DNA from: Gigaspora margarita
Lineage: Eukaryota; Glomeromycota; Glomeromycetes; Diversisporales; Gigasporaceae
Length of the DNA: 64,000 bases
Direction: 5' to 3'
NCBI GenBank assembly: GCA_009809945.1
Contig: WTPW01000793.1
Span: 122,207-186,206 of the forward strand
Shown here: positions 46,630-58,193 of the stretch, piece by piece
Position numbering within the stretch: position 1 is the first letter of the stretch
Layout: each line of letters begins with the position of its first letter
Notes under the pieces: generated by a model
Seen by the model: the letters and a program-made list of their open reading frames with translations, nothing else
Databases searched by the model: none
Told to the model about the DNA's origin: nothing
Program-made: the position numbers and the translations under genes

Positions 46630-47205
46630 ATATTTCATATTTATATTCAATAAGACCCTGGCTTCAAAGATCCTAAATTCTTTTTTCAAGATTCTAAATT
46701 CTTACTAATGACATTGTTAAAGGGTAGAACACGTAAAACACAGAACTATATGTGGAATGTGGCAAAGATCTTAAAAGAATGCACGTTTAGTTTTGGTGTT
46801 GTAGTATGAAGATTTTCGTATTTGTATTCAACAAAGTCTTGTCTTCAAAGATCCCAAATTCTTTTTATAAGATCCTAAATTTTTGTTAGTGACAATGTCA
46901 AAGAGTAGACCATGTAAAAACACAGAATCATGTGCAGTATGTAGCAAAGATCTTTAAAAAATACAAAATTACAGTAGTTTTGGTATTATGGTGTGAAAAT
47001 TTTCATGTTTATATTTAATAAGTTTTAACTTCTAGATCTAAAATTCTTTTTTGGAGCCCCAAATTCTTGCTAGTAACAATGCCAAGGTAGACCATGTAAA
47101 ATACCAAACCGTGTACAGTATGCGACAAAGATCTTTAAAGAAATACAGGAAAAGTTTTGGTATTGCAGTATTGAAATGTAAAAATTTTCAGTTTATATTC
47201 AAATA
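46630..47205. repeat. Three tandem units of about 180 bp
   Basis: Successive units share TTCAAAGATCCxAAATTCTTTTT, GACAATGTCAAAGxGTAGACC and AAAACACAGAA, followed by GCAAAGATCTT and TTTTGGTxTTxxxGTATGAA. The CpG content falls from the first unit to the last. Confidence 0.75.
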
Positions 47206-48180
47206 ATAATCTAAAAAAGTTTATTTATCTATTTTATGGAAGTTAATTGTCTAGTAAGTCAACATAGATGAGGTTTAGATCAAATATGTATGAGTAGTAT
47301 TGTTTAATTTGATATAAACTAATTTTTTCAATTCATCTCTAGAGCATCTCTAGTAAGAGTGCTACAGAAAAATAAAACAAAGTTACTATTAAAATATATT
47401 ACTATATTAATGGGCATAGTCATATATCAATATTGATTGTTATTGATTTAATTGGTCGCTGATCACATTTTGATCAACATTATTACACAAATATCATAGT
47501 CATTAATTTGATTGGTTAATTGTCATATTTTGATTATCAAATGTGACAAAATTGAATTTATATGATATATTGAATGGAAACAAATCCGCCCATATGATTA
47601 GAAATAGCATGGTTAAAAATCCGCTTATTGGTTAATCAAAGTTAGAATTGTAAATTATTTTTGCTTTATAAAACTTATTATTTCTTAATGGTATTAATAA
47701 TGTATTTGTGCATAAGAAAAGATTACTCTATTATTGCAGTTTGCAAAATTCTGTATTCTCTAAAATTTATCAACCAAAAAAAACAATCATAATTACTGAT
47801 GATTTCTGATGTCTTAAACCTACTCTGATATCATGAATTTGTGTGCATAAAATTCTTTGGCTAGGTAATTTTTAGTAGTTTAAAAATAAGTAGTGCCAAG
47901 TTGATAATATTAATTACTTTAGCAAGCATATTATTAGTTGCTTGTACTTTATTTGATACAAAAGATATATTTATAATTTTTAATTAGTAATTTCAAGAGA
48001 TAATCTATCATATCAATCAGTTGTTCAATAGCTTCTATTTCAGTTATATGACAAATCATATTATTAGTAGTTACTATTTCAGTAATCTCAAAAAATGCAT
48101 TATCAGTTATCTTTTTATTAAATAATTGCAACAAAAATATTTTAGTGAAGAACAATCAAACTGATAGAATCTGAAAACAA
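47206..48180. other. Non-coding AT-rich spacer
   Basis: No gene is recognised. Short direct repeats of TTTGATTGGT and CATATTTTGAT lie near 47440-47540. Confidence 0.45.
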
Positions 48181-48184
48181 AACA

Positions 48185-48720
48185 CTTTTGAGGAGGTTGA
48201 TCAGGTTGCTAGAGTATTACTGGAGAAAAAAGACATGCATTCTGGAAGCATGTACCAAGAGAAGAGAGACTTAAGCACATAAAAAAGCAAGCAGACTGAA
48301 TCTTCCAAACAACTGGTTTGGGAGTTGAAAGAAATTGGAGAGGGACCTATAAAAAGAATAGAAATCAGATACTAGAGTTTGAATAAACCCTATAAGGTCC
48401 AGGTAATTTAGAGTTTACGTATGTACTCTAACTGCAAATATATAGATAAAGCTATAGCATAGATTACAAATAGATTACATAAAGCTGAGTGTGAATAAGG
48501 GGACATTTTATAAAAATAGATTATTACTAGACTAAACAATATACTAATAGATGCATATATATAAATAATAAATTGGTAAGATAGTTAATCAGGGTTTAAA
48601 TATATAATCCTTAAGCAGATTGTAGATATAGCAGCTAGTATAGAATCCTCAGGCAAGCTCTTAAATAGGTAACCAAAAGTTGAATATGTGGCTAGTTGTA
48701 CTCTTGTTAGAACTTTAAAA
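48185..48720. other. Decayed transposon-like sequence, relative of 36.3-37.1 kb
   Basis: Shared patches are described at 36310-37135. No frame is open for more than a few dozen codons. Confidence 0.45.
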
Positions 48721-48897
48721 TTTTGATCTGTTCATCCTTACTATATGTGCTTAGGTAACATATCATATAACCTGTCATTTTCTCTGTAGTGTAATCATCT
48801 TTTGCTACTTTTGGCATGTTGTATCATTATTATGCAGAAATCGACAAATAAAATTTCCTTTCAATACCCACAAAAGGAAATTTTTACTTCTGCCATT

Positions 48898-48983
48898 TTT
48901 CTTATATTATATATATTGTATTATATTGTATTGTATTGTATTATATTATATTATATTTTATTTATATTATATTATATTATATT
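48898..48983. repeat. TATTA/TTGTA microsatellite
   Basis: A tract of 4-6 bp units (TATTA, TTGTA, ATTAT) borders the hAT-like element. It makes the 8-bp target duplication there weak evidence by itself. Confidence 0.8.
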
Positions 48984-49257
48984 CAGAGTTGGCACAGACC
49001 GGTCAATAGTCAAGCTTGACCAGCCAGTTTGACCAATTTGACAGTTGGTCAAAGGGTTCAGTGTCAGTCAAATTGGTCAAAGGGTATTTAAATATATATA
49101 GTATTACAGTAGGGAGGCCTTCTTGTACTCCTTACTATAACAACGACATGGCTACAGGGATCCTTTAGTGGTTTATAGCGGTGTCCAAGAGGCAGGTATA
49201 ATTCCTTAGTCTGTAAGAAATTATACTCTTCTCTATAGGCGGTTCGTGACAGTATTT

Positions 49258-51945
49258 TTTTTTTTTTTTTTTTTTTTATTTGTTAATGTCAAGTACAGGA
49301 ATAAGATAGTAAGTTACAATTATATCAGGATGATATATAAAGAAATACTATATTTAAAATTCCTAACTAATCATCTACTAATCTATGCAATAGGGCAAGC
49401 CTATCACTTGCAGTCAGGGCTAACCATTAAACCGTTACAGAAAAAAGATGTGACATTTCACCTCATACTTTTCTATTTTAAACTAAAAGATTAAATTTCT
49501 AGTTTAAGAAGGCTAGAGGAAACCAAAAATACTAAAAAATTTAGATATTAATAAAAAATAGATAAGATATTGTAATTGTGTGAGTACTATTTAAGTATAT
49601 ATAGATCTATGTCATGGTTTGATTGAGATAATGGTTGGGTAGTATTAATAGTACTTTGTGGAAAGTATATTTTTTTGTTTCTAGTTTTATAGTTAATTTT
49701 CCATGCAGATTCCCAGTTATGTTGGATTATATTTCTTGGTGTCCAGATCTCTTTTATGAACCAATCTAATAAGTTGTTAGATAGTTTAATAAAAAAATTT
49801 GTTGTGTGTTTGGTAAGAAGTTGTTTTAGAGGCTGAAAAATATTTTGGGGTATTGTGCCAAGAATAAGTAGTAGAATGCAAAAAGAGAGTTGAAAAGGAG
49901 GTTTGATAAGATTTTTGATTAATATATTAACAGAAATGTTTTCAATTTGGAGTTCTTGTTTGGTTTAAGTAATTATTTTGAAAATAGAGTTTATAAGTGG
50001 AGTTTTAACTGAAGGGCAGTTAAATAAATGTAATATGTCTTCTGTCTGTTTACAACTTGCACAGTCTGTTGTAAGGTATAAGTAAGGATATCGAAGATTT
50101 AGATTTTGCATAGTTGGTAAATTGTTGAGCAGAATTTTAAGGTAGGTTGTATATAAATAAAAGTTATAGTTATAAGAGTTAATTATATCGAAAAATAACT
50201 GGATATTAAAAAGAGATAGATTTTGAATAGATTTAAGTTGAATAAGGTTATTAATATTTTGAATAAGAAGAATATTTTTAATAAACTTGCGAAGTTTGAA
50301 TGTGATAGTAAATTCTTTCCAAGAAAAGAAGGATAGAGGAAGGAAGTAGTTGGAATTTATTTCAATAAGCTTTTTATCTGTGCCTCTTTTAGCAAGTTGG
50401 TCAGCATTTGTGTGTAGTGCATTATTTGAGTGGGCTTTAACTTTGTGTAAAGTTATTGAGATATTTCGATGATTAAGAAGATAATTTATTTTGTGTACAA
50501 TGTCCCAATTTGGAAGTTTAATTAAAGTGTCTTGAGAGTATGGTAGATTCTGTAGTATTTGTATTGTAGATACATTATCTATATGAATATTGATTAGTGT
50601 ATTGTTTGGTATTATAAGCAAAAGGTAGAAAATAGACTCAGTTTCTGCGCGTGTTGAATTTGGTGCATTTGGTATTGCTGCACAGAATTTAATTCTAACT
50701 TGGTTATCTAAGATCCAACCTATACCAGTTTGGATGTTTGGTGTTTGGGAATGAACTATTGAAGCATCTGAATAGAAATGTAGGTTATTTAAAGGTATTG
50801 TTTTGATGAGATTATAGAGATGAATTAATTCTTCTTGGTAAGAGGGAGTTAGAACTATGTTTTTAATTTGTTCAATATTTTGATCTAGAATATTAATTGA
50901 AAGATTTGTTAAAGGTGAGGGTATATATAGTTGAGAGGGTATTTGGTACAGGGCTTGGATTTCTTGGTAATTAATAGATAGTTTGAATGATATAGTTTGG
51001 TCTATATTTTGTTTTTGTAATTTGCATGTGAGATAAATTAAATTTTTTGGGGGTAGTATTTGTGTTTGTGATGATGGAATTAAGAGTGTAGTCCCAGGAG
51101 TATCAAAATTTGAAGAATAATTTTCAATTTTAAAAGAATTTTCTATAATAGAAATTATCTTTCCAAGGTTTGGTTGGGTTGAGGTAGGGTAGATAACCCA
51201 GCTATTCTTTTTTGACTTTGAAGTTGGGGGTAAGATAAGATCAATTGTGTTTAGAAAAGGGTTTATAGGATCTAATTTAATTTGTAGCCAAGTTTGTATT
51301 ATAGATTTGTTATTAATTTTGCTTGAGAGTTGTTTGAACCAAGAAGGAGTACGACCACGAGTAGTTTTGCAAGTACTTAGGTAGATATTATTTCATGGTA
51401 GTAGGTAATTGTTGTCAGCAGTTAGCATTTGTTCTAAAAAGAGAATTTTGTTGCTTTGAAGGCTTTTAATTGTAGAAAAATTGCATTTAAAATTAAGAAA
51501 GCTGTAAATAGAGTTTAGCGTTTGATTTGGAAAGGAGTTTTGATTGATATTTAAATTATTAATATTGATGTTGTATTTTAGAAGTTGGAAGAGATAGAAA
51601 ATGCAAGTAAAATTAGTAAAGCGTTTGGTTTAGTTTGGTAGGAGAGAGTGTATTGCCATGTTTTAGAAAGCCATTCCTTAATTCTATATTCAAAAATTTG
51701 TTTTAGAAGAGGTGAAGAGTTTATAATTTTTTCAGTTATATTGCATCCTGTATAGATACAAAGTTTGTGGAGTGTAGGAATATTGAGAAGCAAAGGGTTT
51801 GTCAGAATATCATTGTTTGTATTTAAAGATAGTTTAAGAGATCTTTTGATTTGTTTAGTTAGAAGAGCTGAAAGTTTGTTGGTTTGTTGATTTGTTAGAG
51901 ATGTTGCTTGAAGAAGATATTCTATTGAGGGTGCAAGAATTGTGT
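49258..51945 (-). mobile_element. 5'-truncated LINE inserted in the LTR
   Basis: A 15-bp duplication TTCGTGACAGTATTT (49243-49257 and 51946-51960) flanks it. On the minus strand it ends in a poly(A) tract (T run to 49277 on plus). The intact partner LTR shows the empty site. Only sequence downstream of the catalytic RT core remains. Confidence 0.85.
49965..51940 (-). pseudogene. LINE pol remnant with RNase H and Cys-His motif
   Basis: The best-kept frame, 49965-50621 (218 residues), carries an RNase H C-terminal half: IHIDNVSTIQIL, and VKAHSN with NADQLAKRGT. A CASCKQTEDILHLFNC zinc-binding-like motif follows near its end. Upstream to 51940 the frame is broken, with pieces such as 51578-51793 (a NPLLL...LCIYTGCNITEK segment) of the connection region after RT. 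An RNase H after RT is found in some LINE clades, such as Tad and I (family knowledge). Nonfunctional here. Confidence 0.7.
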
Positions 51946-52164
51946 TTCGTGACAGTATTTAGAGTTAGCAATAGTTTCTTTATTTAATAATAATAAGCAG
52001 GAGGGCTATTCTTATGCTTCTATTCCTAAGAAATCCCTTTTAAAAGATATTTAATAAATATAAAGAGAAGTGGGTGTCTGAGTCTAATTTGACTAAGGGA
52101 AATTCTATGTCTTTAAATACATTTTAGAATAAGCATTATAAGCGTTGATTTGCAATGATAAATG

Positions 52165-52388
52165 TTACAATCATCACGAGCGACAATAGCGTTATAAGTG
52201 ATATAATCATTATAAGTGGTATAAGCGTTATAAGCAGTATAAGTGTTATTAAGCAGTATAAGCGTTATAAGCGGTATAAGTGTTATAAGTGGTATAAGCA
52301 TTATAAGTGGTATAAGCATTATAAGCGGTATAAGCGTTATAAGCGGTACAAGCGTTATAAGCGGTATAAGCGTTATAAGCGATATGAA
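52165..52388. repeat. 18-bp minisatellite in LTR, copy A
   Basis: Tandem GCGTTATAAGCGGTATAA units, about eleven copies with C/T variants. Every unit contains TATAA twice. The partner LTR has the same array with a slightly different copy arrangement. Confidence 0.9.
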
Positions 52389-52505
52389 CTATTCTAAATG
52401 TCTAACTTCTCAATAACAATGTGAAATACTAAAGATAATAATAATAAAGTAAAATAATAATAAATAATAAATATTCTAATAACATTAACTACTCATTCTA
52501 TAACA

Positions 52506-52521
52506 TTTCTGTCCCCTTAAG
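52506..52521 (-). other. Polypurine tract of the Ty3/Gypsy element
   Basis: On the minus strand AAGGGGACAGAAA lies directly before the LTR start TGTTATAGAA, the expected place for second-strand priming. Confidence 0.7.
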
Positions 52522-52530
52522 AAAATTTAC

Positions 52531-53217
52531 TCCGTAAATTCCTTCTCTAGTTCTTCTATTAAGAGAGTATAGTCTTCATCCTTTAACTTGATTATTTGAG
52601 TCATGGAAAGGTGTTTGGTTTGATGCATTAAGTCTTTAGGACAAACCGTAAAGATTTTTCTAATTCTGTGAGCTCCTTTCCAAATGTCTTGGGTTTTTTT
52701 TTTCTCCTTTAATTTTTTGAATCTGTTCTCTAATTTGGGTTTGGTGTTCTGTCTGTTTCTCGATTATTGTTTCTAAGTAGTAAGGGGCTTCAATGGCCTG
52801 TATTTGTCCTCGTCGAGATTGTTTAAATTTGGGTAATTCTTTAAGAATTTTATCAACTTGTGTGGTCCAAGTTTCTTGGAGGAAAGGATTTGTTCTAGCA
52901 GTCTTTTGCGGATTAAGAGTCTGAGTCAAGTCTTCAAATAATTTAGCAATAGCCTTAGGTTTTTCAGTTAAGGCTGAGGTTAACAAAGCTTCTATGTCTT
53001 TATCAAAAGGTCTTAGTAATTCATTAAGTTCGTTAGAAGGGTCCAGTTCTTCTGTTAGGGTAACATCGATTACTTGTTCTGGATTTTGGGCATCCCATAA
53101 GATTACATTCTGGCTAGAAATTCCTAAATGGTATTGGGCAGCGGGGTCTTGTCTCCAAATAGAAAGAAAATTTTGAAGGGCCAGTATGGTATTGGGTTGT
53201 AAAGTAGTAGATTCCAT
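52531..53217 (-). CDS. Extra ORF after integrase, unknown function
   Basis: An ATG at 53217 (MESTTLQPN) opens a 185-residue frame. A T-run slip near 52690-52700 separates it from an equally open 50-residue continuation (DIWKGAHRIRKIF to FTE) that stops at 52531, next to the polypurine tract. The joined length would be about 230 residues. It is acidic and helical, with a coiled-coil-like end (EKQTEHQTQIREQIQKI). No membrane span or signal peptide is seen, so it is not an obvious envelope gene. Its location after integrase is outside the usual Ty3/Gypsy plan. Confidence 0.6.
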
Positions 53218-53368
53218 TTTAGGGGTTCTGGTAAAATATCTGGAAAAATTAATCAGAGTATAAAGTTATATATATATGTAATAGGGTAGCACAATGATTT
53301 TTATGGGGCAGTGTACAAAGTTTTACACAAATGTCACTCCCTTCCACAATAAATTTCTTCCAGAAATT

Positions 53369-54660
53369 TTAATTTTCAATTACAATTACTGGTTCCCATA
53401 TCTGTTTTTCGTAGTACTTAGCAAGTCTATCACTATTATAGTACTTTTGTAAAGTCTTCCCTTTCATATCATGGAGTTTATATGCACCATTGTTTAATTT
53501 TTCTTGAATTATAAAGGGTCCAATTATTTTATCTTCGAATTTGGCAGATTGTGACATTTCTAATTCTTTTCGTTGTATCCATACTTTTTCTCCAATCTCA
53601 AAAGTTTCTTCTTTTATTTTCTTATCAAAATATTTCTTCTGTTTTTCTTGAGATTTTCTAGTGTTTTCTCTAGCTTCTTCTTGTAACATTGGTAATTTTT
53701 CTATTAATTCATAAGCTCATTGGAGTATACTGTCTTGTATATCTATTTCTGTATCTATATGGTCTACAGGATGTACTGGAATAAGAGCTTCTATGGGTAA
53801 AGTGGCTTGTCTTCCATAAACTAACTGAAATGGGATGTATCCAGTAGTAGCATGTCTTTTTGTTCGATAGGCTAAAAAAACAGCAGGTATGTGTAAATCC
53901 CAGTCATCATCTTCTTTTACTTTTGCAAGAGATTCACATAATGTTCGGTTAAGTCTTTCAACCATTCCATTTGTCTGAGGGTGATATGGTGAAGAGAATT
54001 TATATTTGATGAGAAACCTTTCACACAGTATCCGTATGGTTTCACTAATAAAGTTTCTTTTTTTGTTAGAGAGTATAATCTTTGGAGTTCCATGTCTACA
54101 AATAATTTCTTCAAAAATAAATTGAGCGAGAGTATTGGAACAGCATCAGGTACAGCACGGGCTTCTGGCAATCTTGTTAAGTAGTCTGTAGCAACAATAA
54201 TATAATGGTTGTTCTTGGCAGTTAATGGGAGAGGTCCTACAAGGTCAATTCCAACTCTTTCAAAAGCACGTCCTATTTGAATTGGATGAAGGGGTTCTTT
54301 TCTACTTCCCTTTTGTCTTTTCTGGCATGTCTCACAAGTCTTTACATATTCTTGAAAGTCTAGGTACATTTGATCCCAATAATATCGTTCAGCTATTTTA
54401 TAGTACATAGCATCGGTTCCCAAATGTCCAGCAGTGGGATGTTTGTGCATCATATAAAGGATCAGTTCTACTTCTGTCCATTTAATAACTCTCAGGGGGT
54501 GTTCAGTATCTTTTCTATTTCTTTTATATAAGAGGTTATGTCTAATTTCAAAATATCTAGCCTGGTTAATTAATTGTTTCTTTTGATAGTCTGTAAATTC
54601 TTCTGGTGTTTTGGCTGATTCTAAGTAATTATAAAGTTGAATATAGCGGTCTAAGTTCAT
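53369..54660 (-). pseudogene. Ty3/Gypsy integrase, frameshifted
   Basis: The HHCC zinc domain is clear (HKHPTAGHLG to CETCQKRQ). It is followed by the core start GIDLVGPLP and IIVATDYLTRLPEA, then frameshifts near 54110-54130. Core remnants continue to MVERLNRTLCESLA and LAYRTKRHATTG. A TGA near 53716 separates the C-terminal part, whose FEIGEKVWIQRKE and KFEDKIIGPF match the usual basic C-terminal domain. Nonfunctional. Confidence 0.85.
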
Positions 54661-54711
54661 GATCTAGATGGTTTATCTGTCTGTGTCAGTAGGCGTGATA
54701 AAGCATCAACA

Positions 54712-55200
54712 TTAGAGTGAATTCTTCCTGTTTGTAAAGGATTTCAAAGTTATAAGGTTGGAGTTTAAGATCCATCGTCCAATCCTTCCTTTAGGTTCAA
54801 CAAAGCGTAGCCATTTCAAAGCAGAGTGGTCTGTTACTAATATAAAGTGAGTAGCGCCTAAATATTTGTGAAAGTGTTCAATAGCCCAAACTACAGCAGC
54901 ACATTCTAATTCTGTTGCGCCATAGTTTACTTCTTCTTTCCGGAGGCTTTTGCTAGCATAAGCAATTGGATGTTCTTTTTGATTGTGGTCTAATTGGCTG
55001 AGCGTGGCACCAAATCCATAGTAAGAAGCATTGGTAGCCAAAATAAATGTTCTTCTAAAGTCTGGGTAGGCTAATATAGGGGCAGCAGTAAGTTGATTCT
55101 TTAGTTCTATAAAGGCTTCTTGTTGAACATGGGTCCATCTATAGGGTTCATCCTTTTGTAACAATCGATTTAATGGTTTAGCAATAGCAGAGAAGTTCTG
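54712..55200 (-). pseudogene. Ty3/Gypsy RNase H
   Basis: The segment has WTHVQQEAFIELKNQL, then TNASYYGFGATLSQ, where the family normally has TDAS so the first catalytic Asp is Asn. IAYASKSL, ELECAAVVWAIEHFHKYL and TDHSALKWL follow. It ends in a frameshift after ILNSN. Confidence 0.85.
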
Positions 55201-56236
55201 AATAAATTGTCTATAGTATCCAGCTAATCCTAAGAATGAACAAAGTTCGGTTATATTTCATGGTAGTCATATCTTTTGAACAGCTTCTATTTTTGCAAGA
55301 TCTGGAGCTATTCCATTAGGTGCAATGATATGTCCTAAGAAAGGTAAACGTTGCATNCAGAAATTACATTTCTCGATGTTAAGGCGTAATCCATCTTTCT
55401 TAATTCTTCGAAAGACTTTATGTAAATGTCTAAGGTGGTCATCGAATGTTCGAGAATATACTATAGAATCGTCTAGATAAACTACTATGAATTTCCATGC
55501 AATTCCATCATATACTCAGTCCATAAGTCTTTGGAATGTAGCAGGGGCATTACAAAGTCCAAAAGGCATTACATTAAACTCATAGGTTCCATAGCGGGTT
55601 ACAAATGCAGTCTTTTCTTTGTCTCAGGGGTGCATTGCAACTTGCCAATATCCACTTGTAAGATCCAAAGTAGAAAACAAATGTGATCCAGCAAGGGTAT
55701 TCAACATTTCATCTATGTGAGGTAGAGGGTACGCATCCTTTTTGGTAACGTTACTGAGCTTTCTTTAATCTACACAAAAGCGTAATTTTCCATTTTTCTT
55801 TTTCACTAGGACGACAGAAGAAGTCCAGGGACTATCAGAGGGTCGGATAAGTTTGTGTTTTATCATCTGTTGGATTTTCTCTTTGATAAATGTCTGTTCA
55901 TTTGGGGGCACAGAGTAAGGTCTAGAGCGAATTGGAGGTACTTCTCTGTAAAGATATGGTGAGAAACTAAGTCAGTTCTACCTAGTTCATTCATGTCTGT
56001 TGCAAAAATATCTGAAAATTTTTCAAGTAATTGTCTAAATCTATGTCCTTGTTCTGCAGTAAGAGGGCCTATATTTAATGAGGTACTAGGGGTTAGGGTA
56101 TATTCTTCATAGGAGATAAGGGTGTCTATACTATATACAGGAGTAGGTACTAAGTCTACAAAGGAATGTTCAAGGGGTCTATCTATACTATTGTCTGAAT
56201 CAATAGGTAGTTTGTCATCCTGCCTAGGATTATCTA
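55201..56236 (-). pseudogene. Ty3/Gypsy reverse transcriptase with stops
   Basis: In one frame, apart from one slip near 55935-55950, the sequence shows PYSVPPNEQTF, SDSPWTSSVVLVKKKNGKL, CVD-stop-RKL, KDAYPLPHIDEML, LDLTSGYWQVAMHP and [20 protein letters not shown]. The catalytic YLDD follows near 55470, then LGHIIAPNGI and FLGLAGYYRQF. TGA stops occur where relatives have Arg: after AMHP, after RLMD, and around LP before NITEL. The neighbouring TELCSFLGL has Cys for the usual Arg. One ambiguous base is at 55357. Confidence 0.85.
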
Positions 56237-57660
56237 AAAATTTTGATTAGCAAAAAGGGTTGCAAGAGTATTAGTTCTTTGTTGTTGGTATTGGGTATCT
56301 TGTTGAATAAATTGAAGTAGTCGTTGGTTAAAGGTTTCAAGTTTTTGGACTTGTTGTTGTAGTTGTTCAATGGTTTGATTCTGTAAAGTAATTCGTTGTT
56401 GTAATTCTTCTAAAGCATCTATAGTAACAATATTTGGTCTATTTTCTGTAGATTCTTCAATAGGTTCTTCAACAGGTTCTTCTGGTATAGTTTCTGGCTC
56501 TGGTTCAAATATAGATGGTGGAGGAGGTTCACAGTCAACACAGTATCCATCATGTTCATCTAGTTCTTCTTGGTGTTTAACATAAAGGCATTCCTTGCAA
56601 AGATCAACAGAGTCTAAGAAGTTTCTTCTAAGGTTAGCAAGGGCAGTTTCTTTACAAAATTCAGAATGGCTAGTATCGAAAGAAATTTCTAGGGCTTGTT
56701 GTAGTTGAGTTTCTTCATTGTCTTCTAAAAGACCATATTTAGCACGAAGTATTAGAGACATTTCTTCTGGGCTCCATAGTTGGTGAATTCGATCAGTCAC
56801 TTGAGGTTCTAAGGCTTCAGCTAGATATTGATTACTTTCCTCTAAGAAAATCTTGGCTAGTCTGTAAATGCGAGTCTGGTTCATTTCATATTGAGATTCA
56901 GCACTATGGTTGGACTCAGTATAATGTCTAATTCTGGTCCACAGGTTATAGTTAGGGTTATAGAGGATATCTTGTCCTGCTTTGTAAGCATAGAGGTGTT
57001 CGAGGTCACAAAACCAAAGAGCTTGTTCTAGGCTTTTTAAGCTATACATTCTAGAGGTGGGTCTGGTTTCTTCACAAATCTTGCATGGGACAAGCATTCC
57101 ACATTCATCCCCCTGGTCATAATAATAGATACGTTGAGGATCATCTGGGGGGAGTTCATAATGGTAGTCAGAATAGCATCCACGACAGACAAACTGGTTG
57201 TTAAGGGCTCATAAGTCTTCTGGTCAATTGGGCTTTTGGCAATGGCAGCAATGGTGAGTACGCTTTGAACTATAATTATATAGTCTTTTGGCTTCAACTG
57301 CATCAGGATCACATCCACATTGACAAACTCGGTTCTGTTCCTTGAGAGTTGCAAGAGGACAATCGATAGCAATATGGCCAGTTATTCGACAAGTATGACA
57401 AACGTTTTCAGGGCAGTTTCGATACAGGTGGTCATTTCCATGGCAAATGTGACAAGAGGTTCTTCTAGGTAATTGTTGAGGACAATGGACAGCAATATGT
57501 CCTTCTTGTTGACAACAGTTACAATGAGTAGTAGGGCAATTGGCAAAAAAGTGATCAGGTAATCTGCAGTTCCCACATACACGAGAAGTAGGAGGGTTTC
57601 ATCTTCTATGTCTAGGCTAATAGATAATCCATGGGTTGGCATCATCATCAGAGGTAGAAA
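56234..57660 (-). CDS. Cys-rich, coiled-coil segment between protease and RT
   Basis: The frame continues from the protease with TGA stops near 57676, 57611, 57223 and 57208. It holds four consecutive CCHC knuckles at about 57400-57580: CGNCRLPDHFFANC, CNCCQQEGHIAVHC, CHICHGNDHLYRNC and CHTCRITGHIAIDC. Further Cys pairs follow (CQCGC, CCHC, CRGC, CKIC, CKEC, CVDC). The uninterrupted 287-residue part 56234-57097 ends in an acidic proline/glutamate stretch and a Gln-rich coiled coil (LQNQTIEQLQQQVQKLE). Knuckle arrays bind single-stranded nucleic acid in CNBP-type proteins (family knowledge). In usual Ty3/Gypsy elements protease is followed directly by RT. This insert is therefore odd. Confidence 0.7.
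56237..56243 (-). promoter_or_regulatory. Candidate -1 frameshift heptamer before RT
   Basis: In the frame of the upstream ORF the minus strand reads A AAT TTT followed at once by TAG. This fits the X XXY YYZ rule. The frame one base back (TTA GAT AAT CCT) stays open for more than 80 codons into the reverse transcriptase region. Whether a downstream stimulatory fold exists was not computed. Simple decay is the alternative. Confidence 0.45.
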
Positions 57661-57673
57661 TCACGTCTGGTTC

Positions 57674-58115
57674 TCAGTTAAAAGCATAGGCTTCTTGGGG
57701 TACTAAATATTCTTGTTCATAAGTATCTAATTCAGCAGGGTCAGTAATAGTAGATTGGAATGGTAGAGGTTGGTTATTTTCATAAGAGGTAGAGATAGTA
57801 TGTTTCTTGTTTTTCCATCTAAATGAATAGCGTCCATTTTTCCAATTATAACTGGCTTCAACTTTCTTTGACCAGTCATTTCTGAGCAATAGAAAATAGG
57901 AAGTGGCAGGTACAACTTCAACTGTAATAGGCACAACAGCACCATCAATTTCTACAGGTAGGTCTCGGATAATTCCTAGAGGGCAAGCAGAGGTTCTGGT
58001 AGCAGATATAATGAGGCTAGTAGAAGCTTGTTCTATTTTTAATCCTAAGTCTTGGACTACTTTGTGAGCAATCATACTAATGGAGGCTCCGCTATCAATG
58101 ATAGCTTAGTAGGGC
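57674..58115 (-). pseudogene. Retropepsin-type aspartic protease
   Basis: AIIDSGASISMIAHKVV contains the DSGA active site. The downstream ILRDLPVEIDG-like and VVPATSYFLLLRNDW segments fit the retropepsin fold. A stop lies just before the active site (PY-stop-AIIDSG) and another follows AYAFN. The frame continues into the knuckle array. Confidence 0.75.
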
Positions 58116-58193
58116 TTTTGGTTTAGTTGGACGTTGCATTGTACAGGTGTAGTATAAGCAGGTGTCTGAATCAAGTTAGCAGTTTTTGCTTCT

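Larger units (their letters stand above)
49102..52505 (-). repeat. LTR (3' in element sense), interrupted by LINE
   Basis: The LTR parts are 49102-49257 and 51961-52505, together about 701 bp against 699 bp for the partner. The plus-strand text runs from TATTACAGTAGGG (TG changed to TA) to TTCTATAACA. An 18-bp minisatellite lies inside. Confidence 0.85.
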
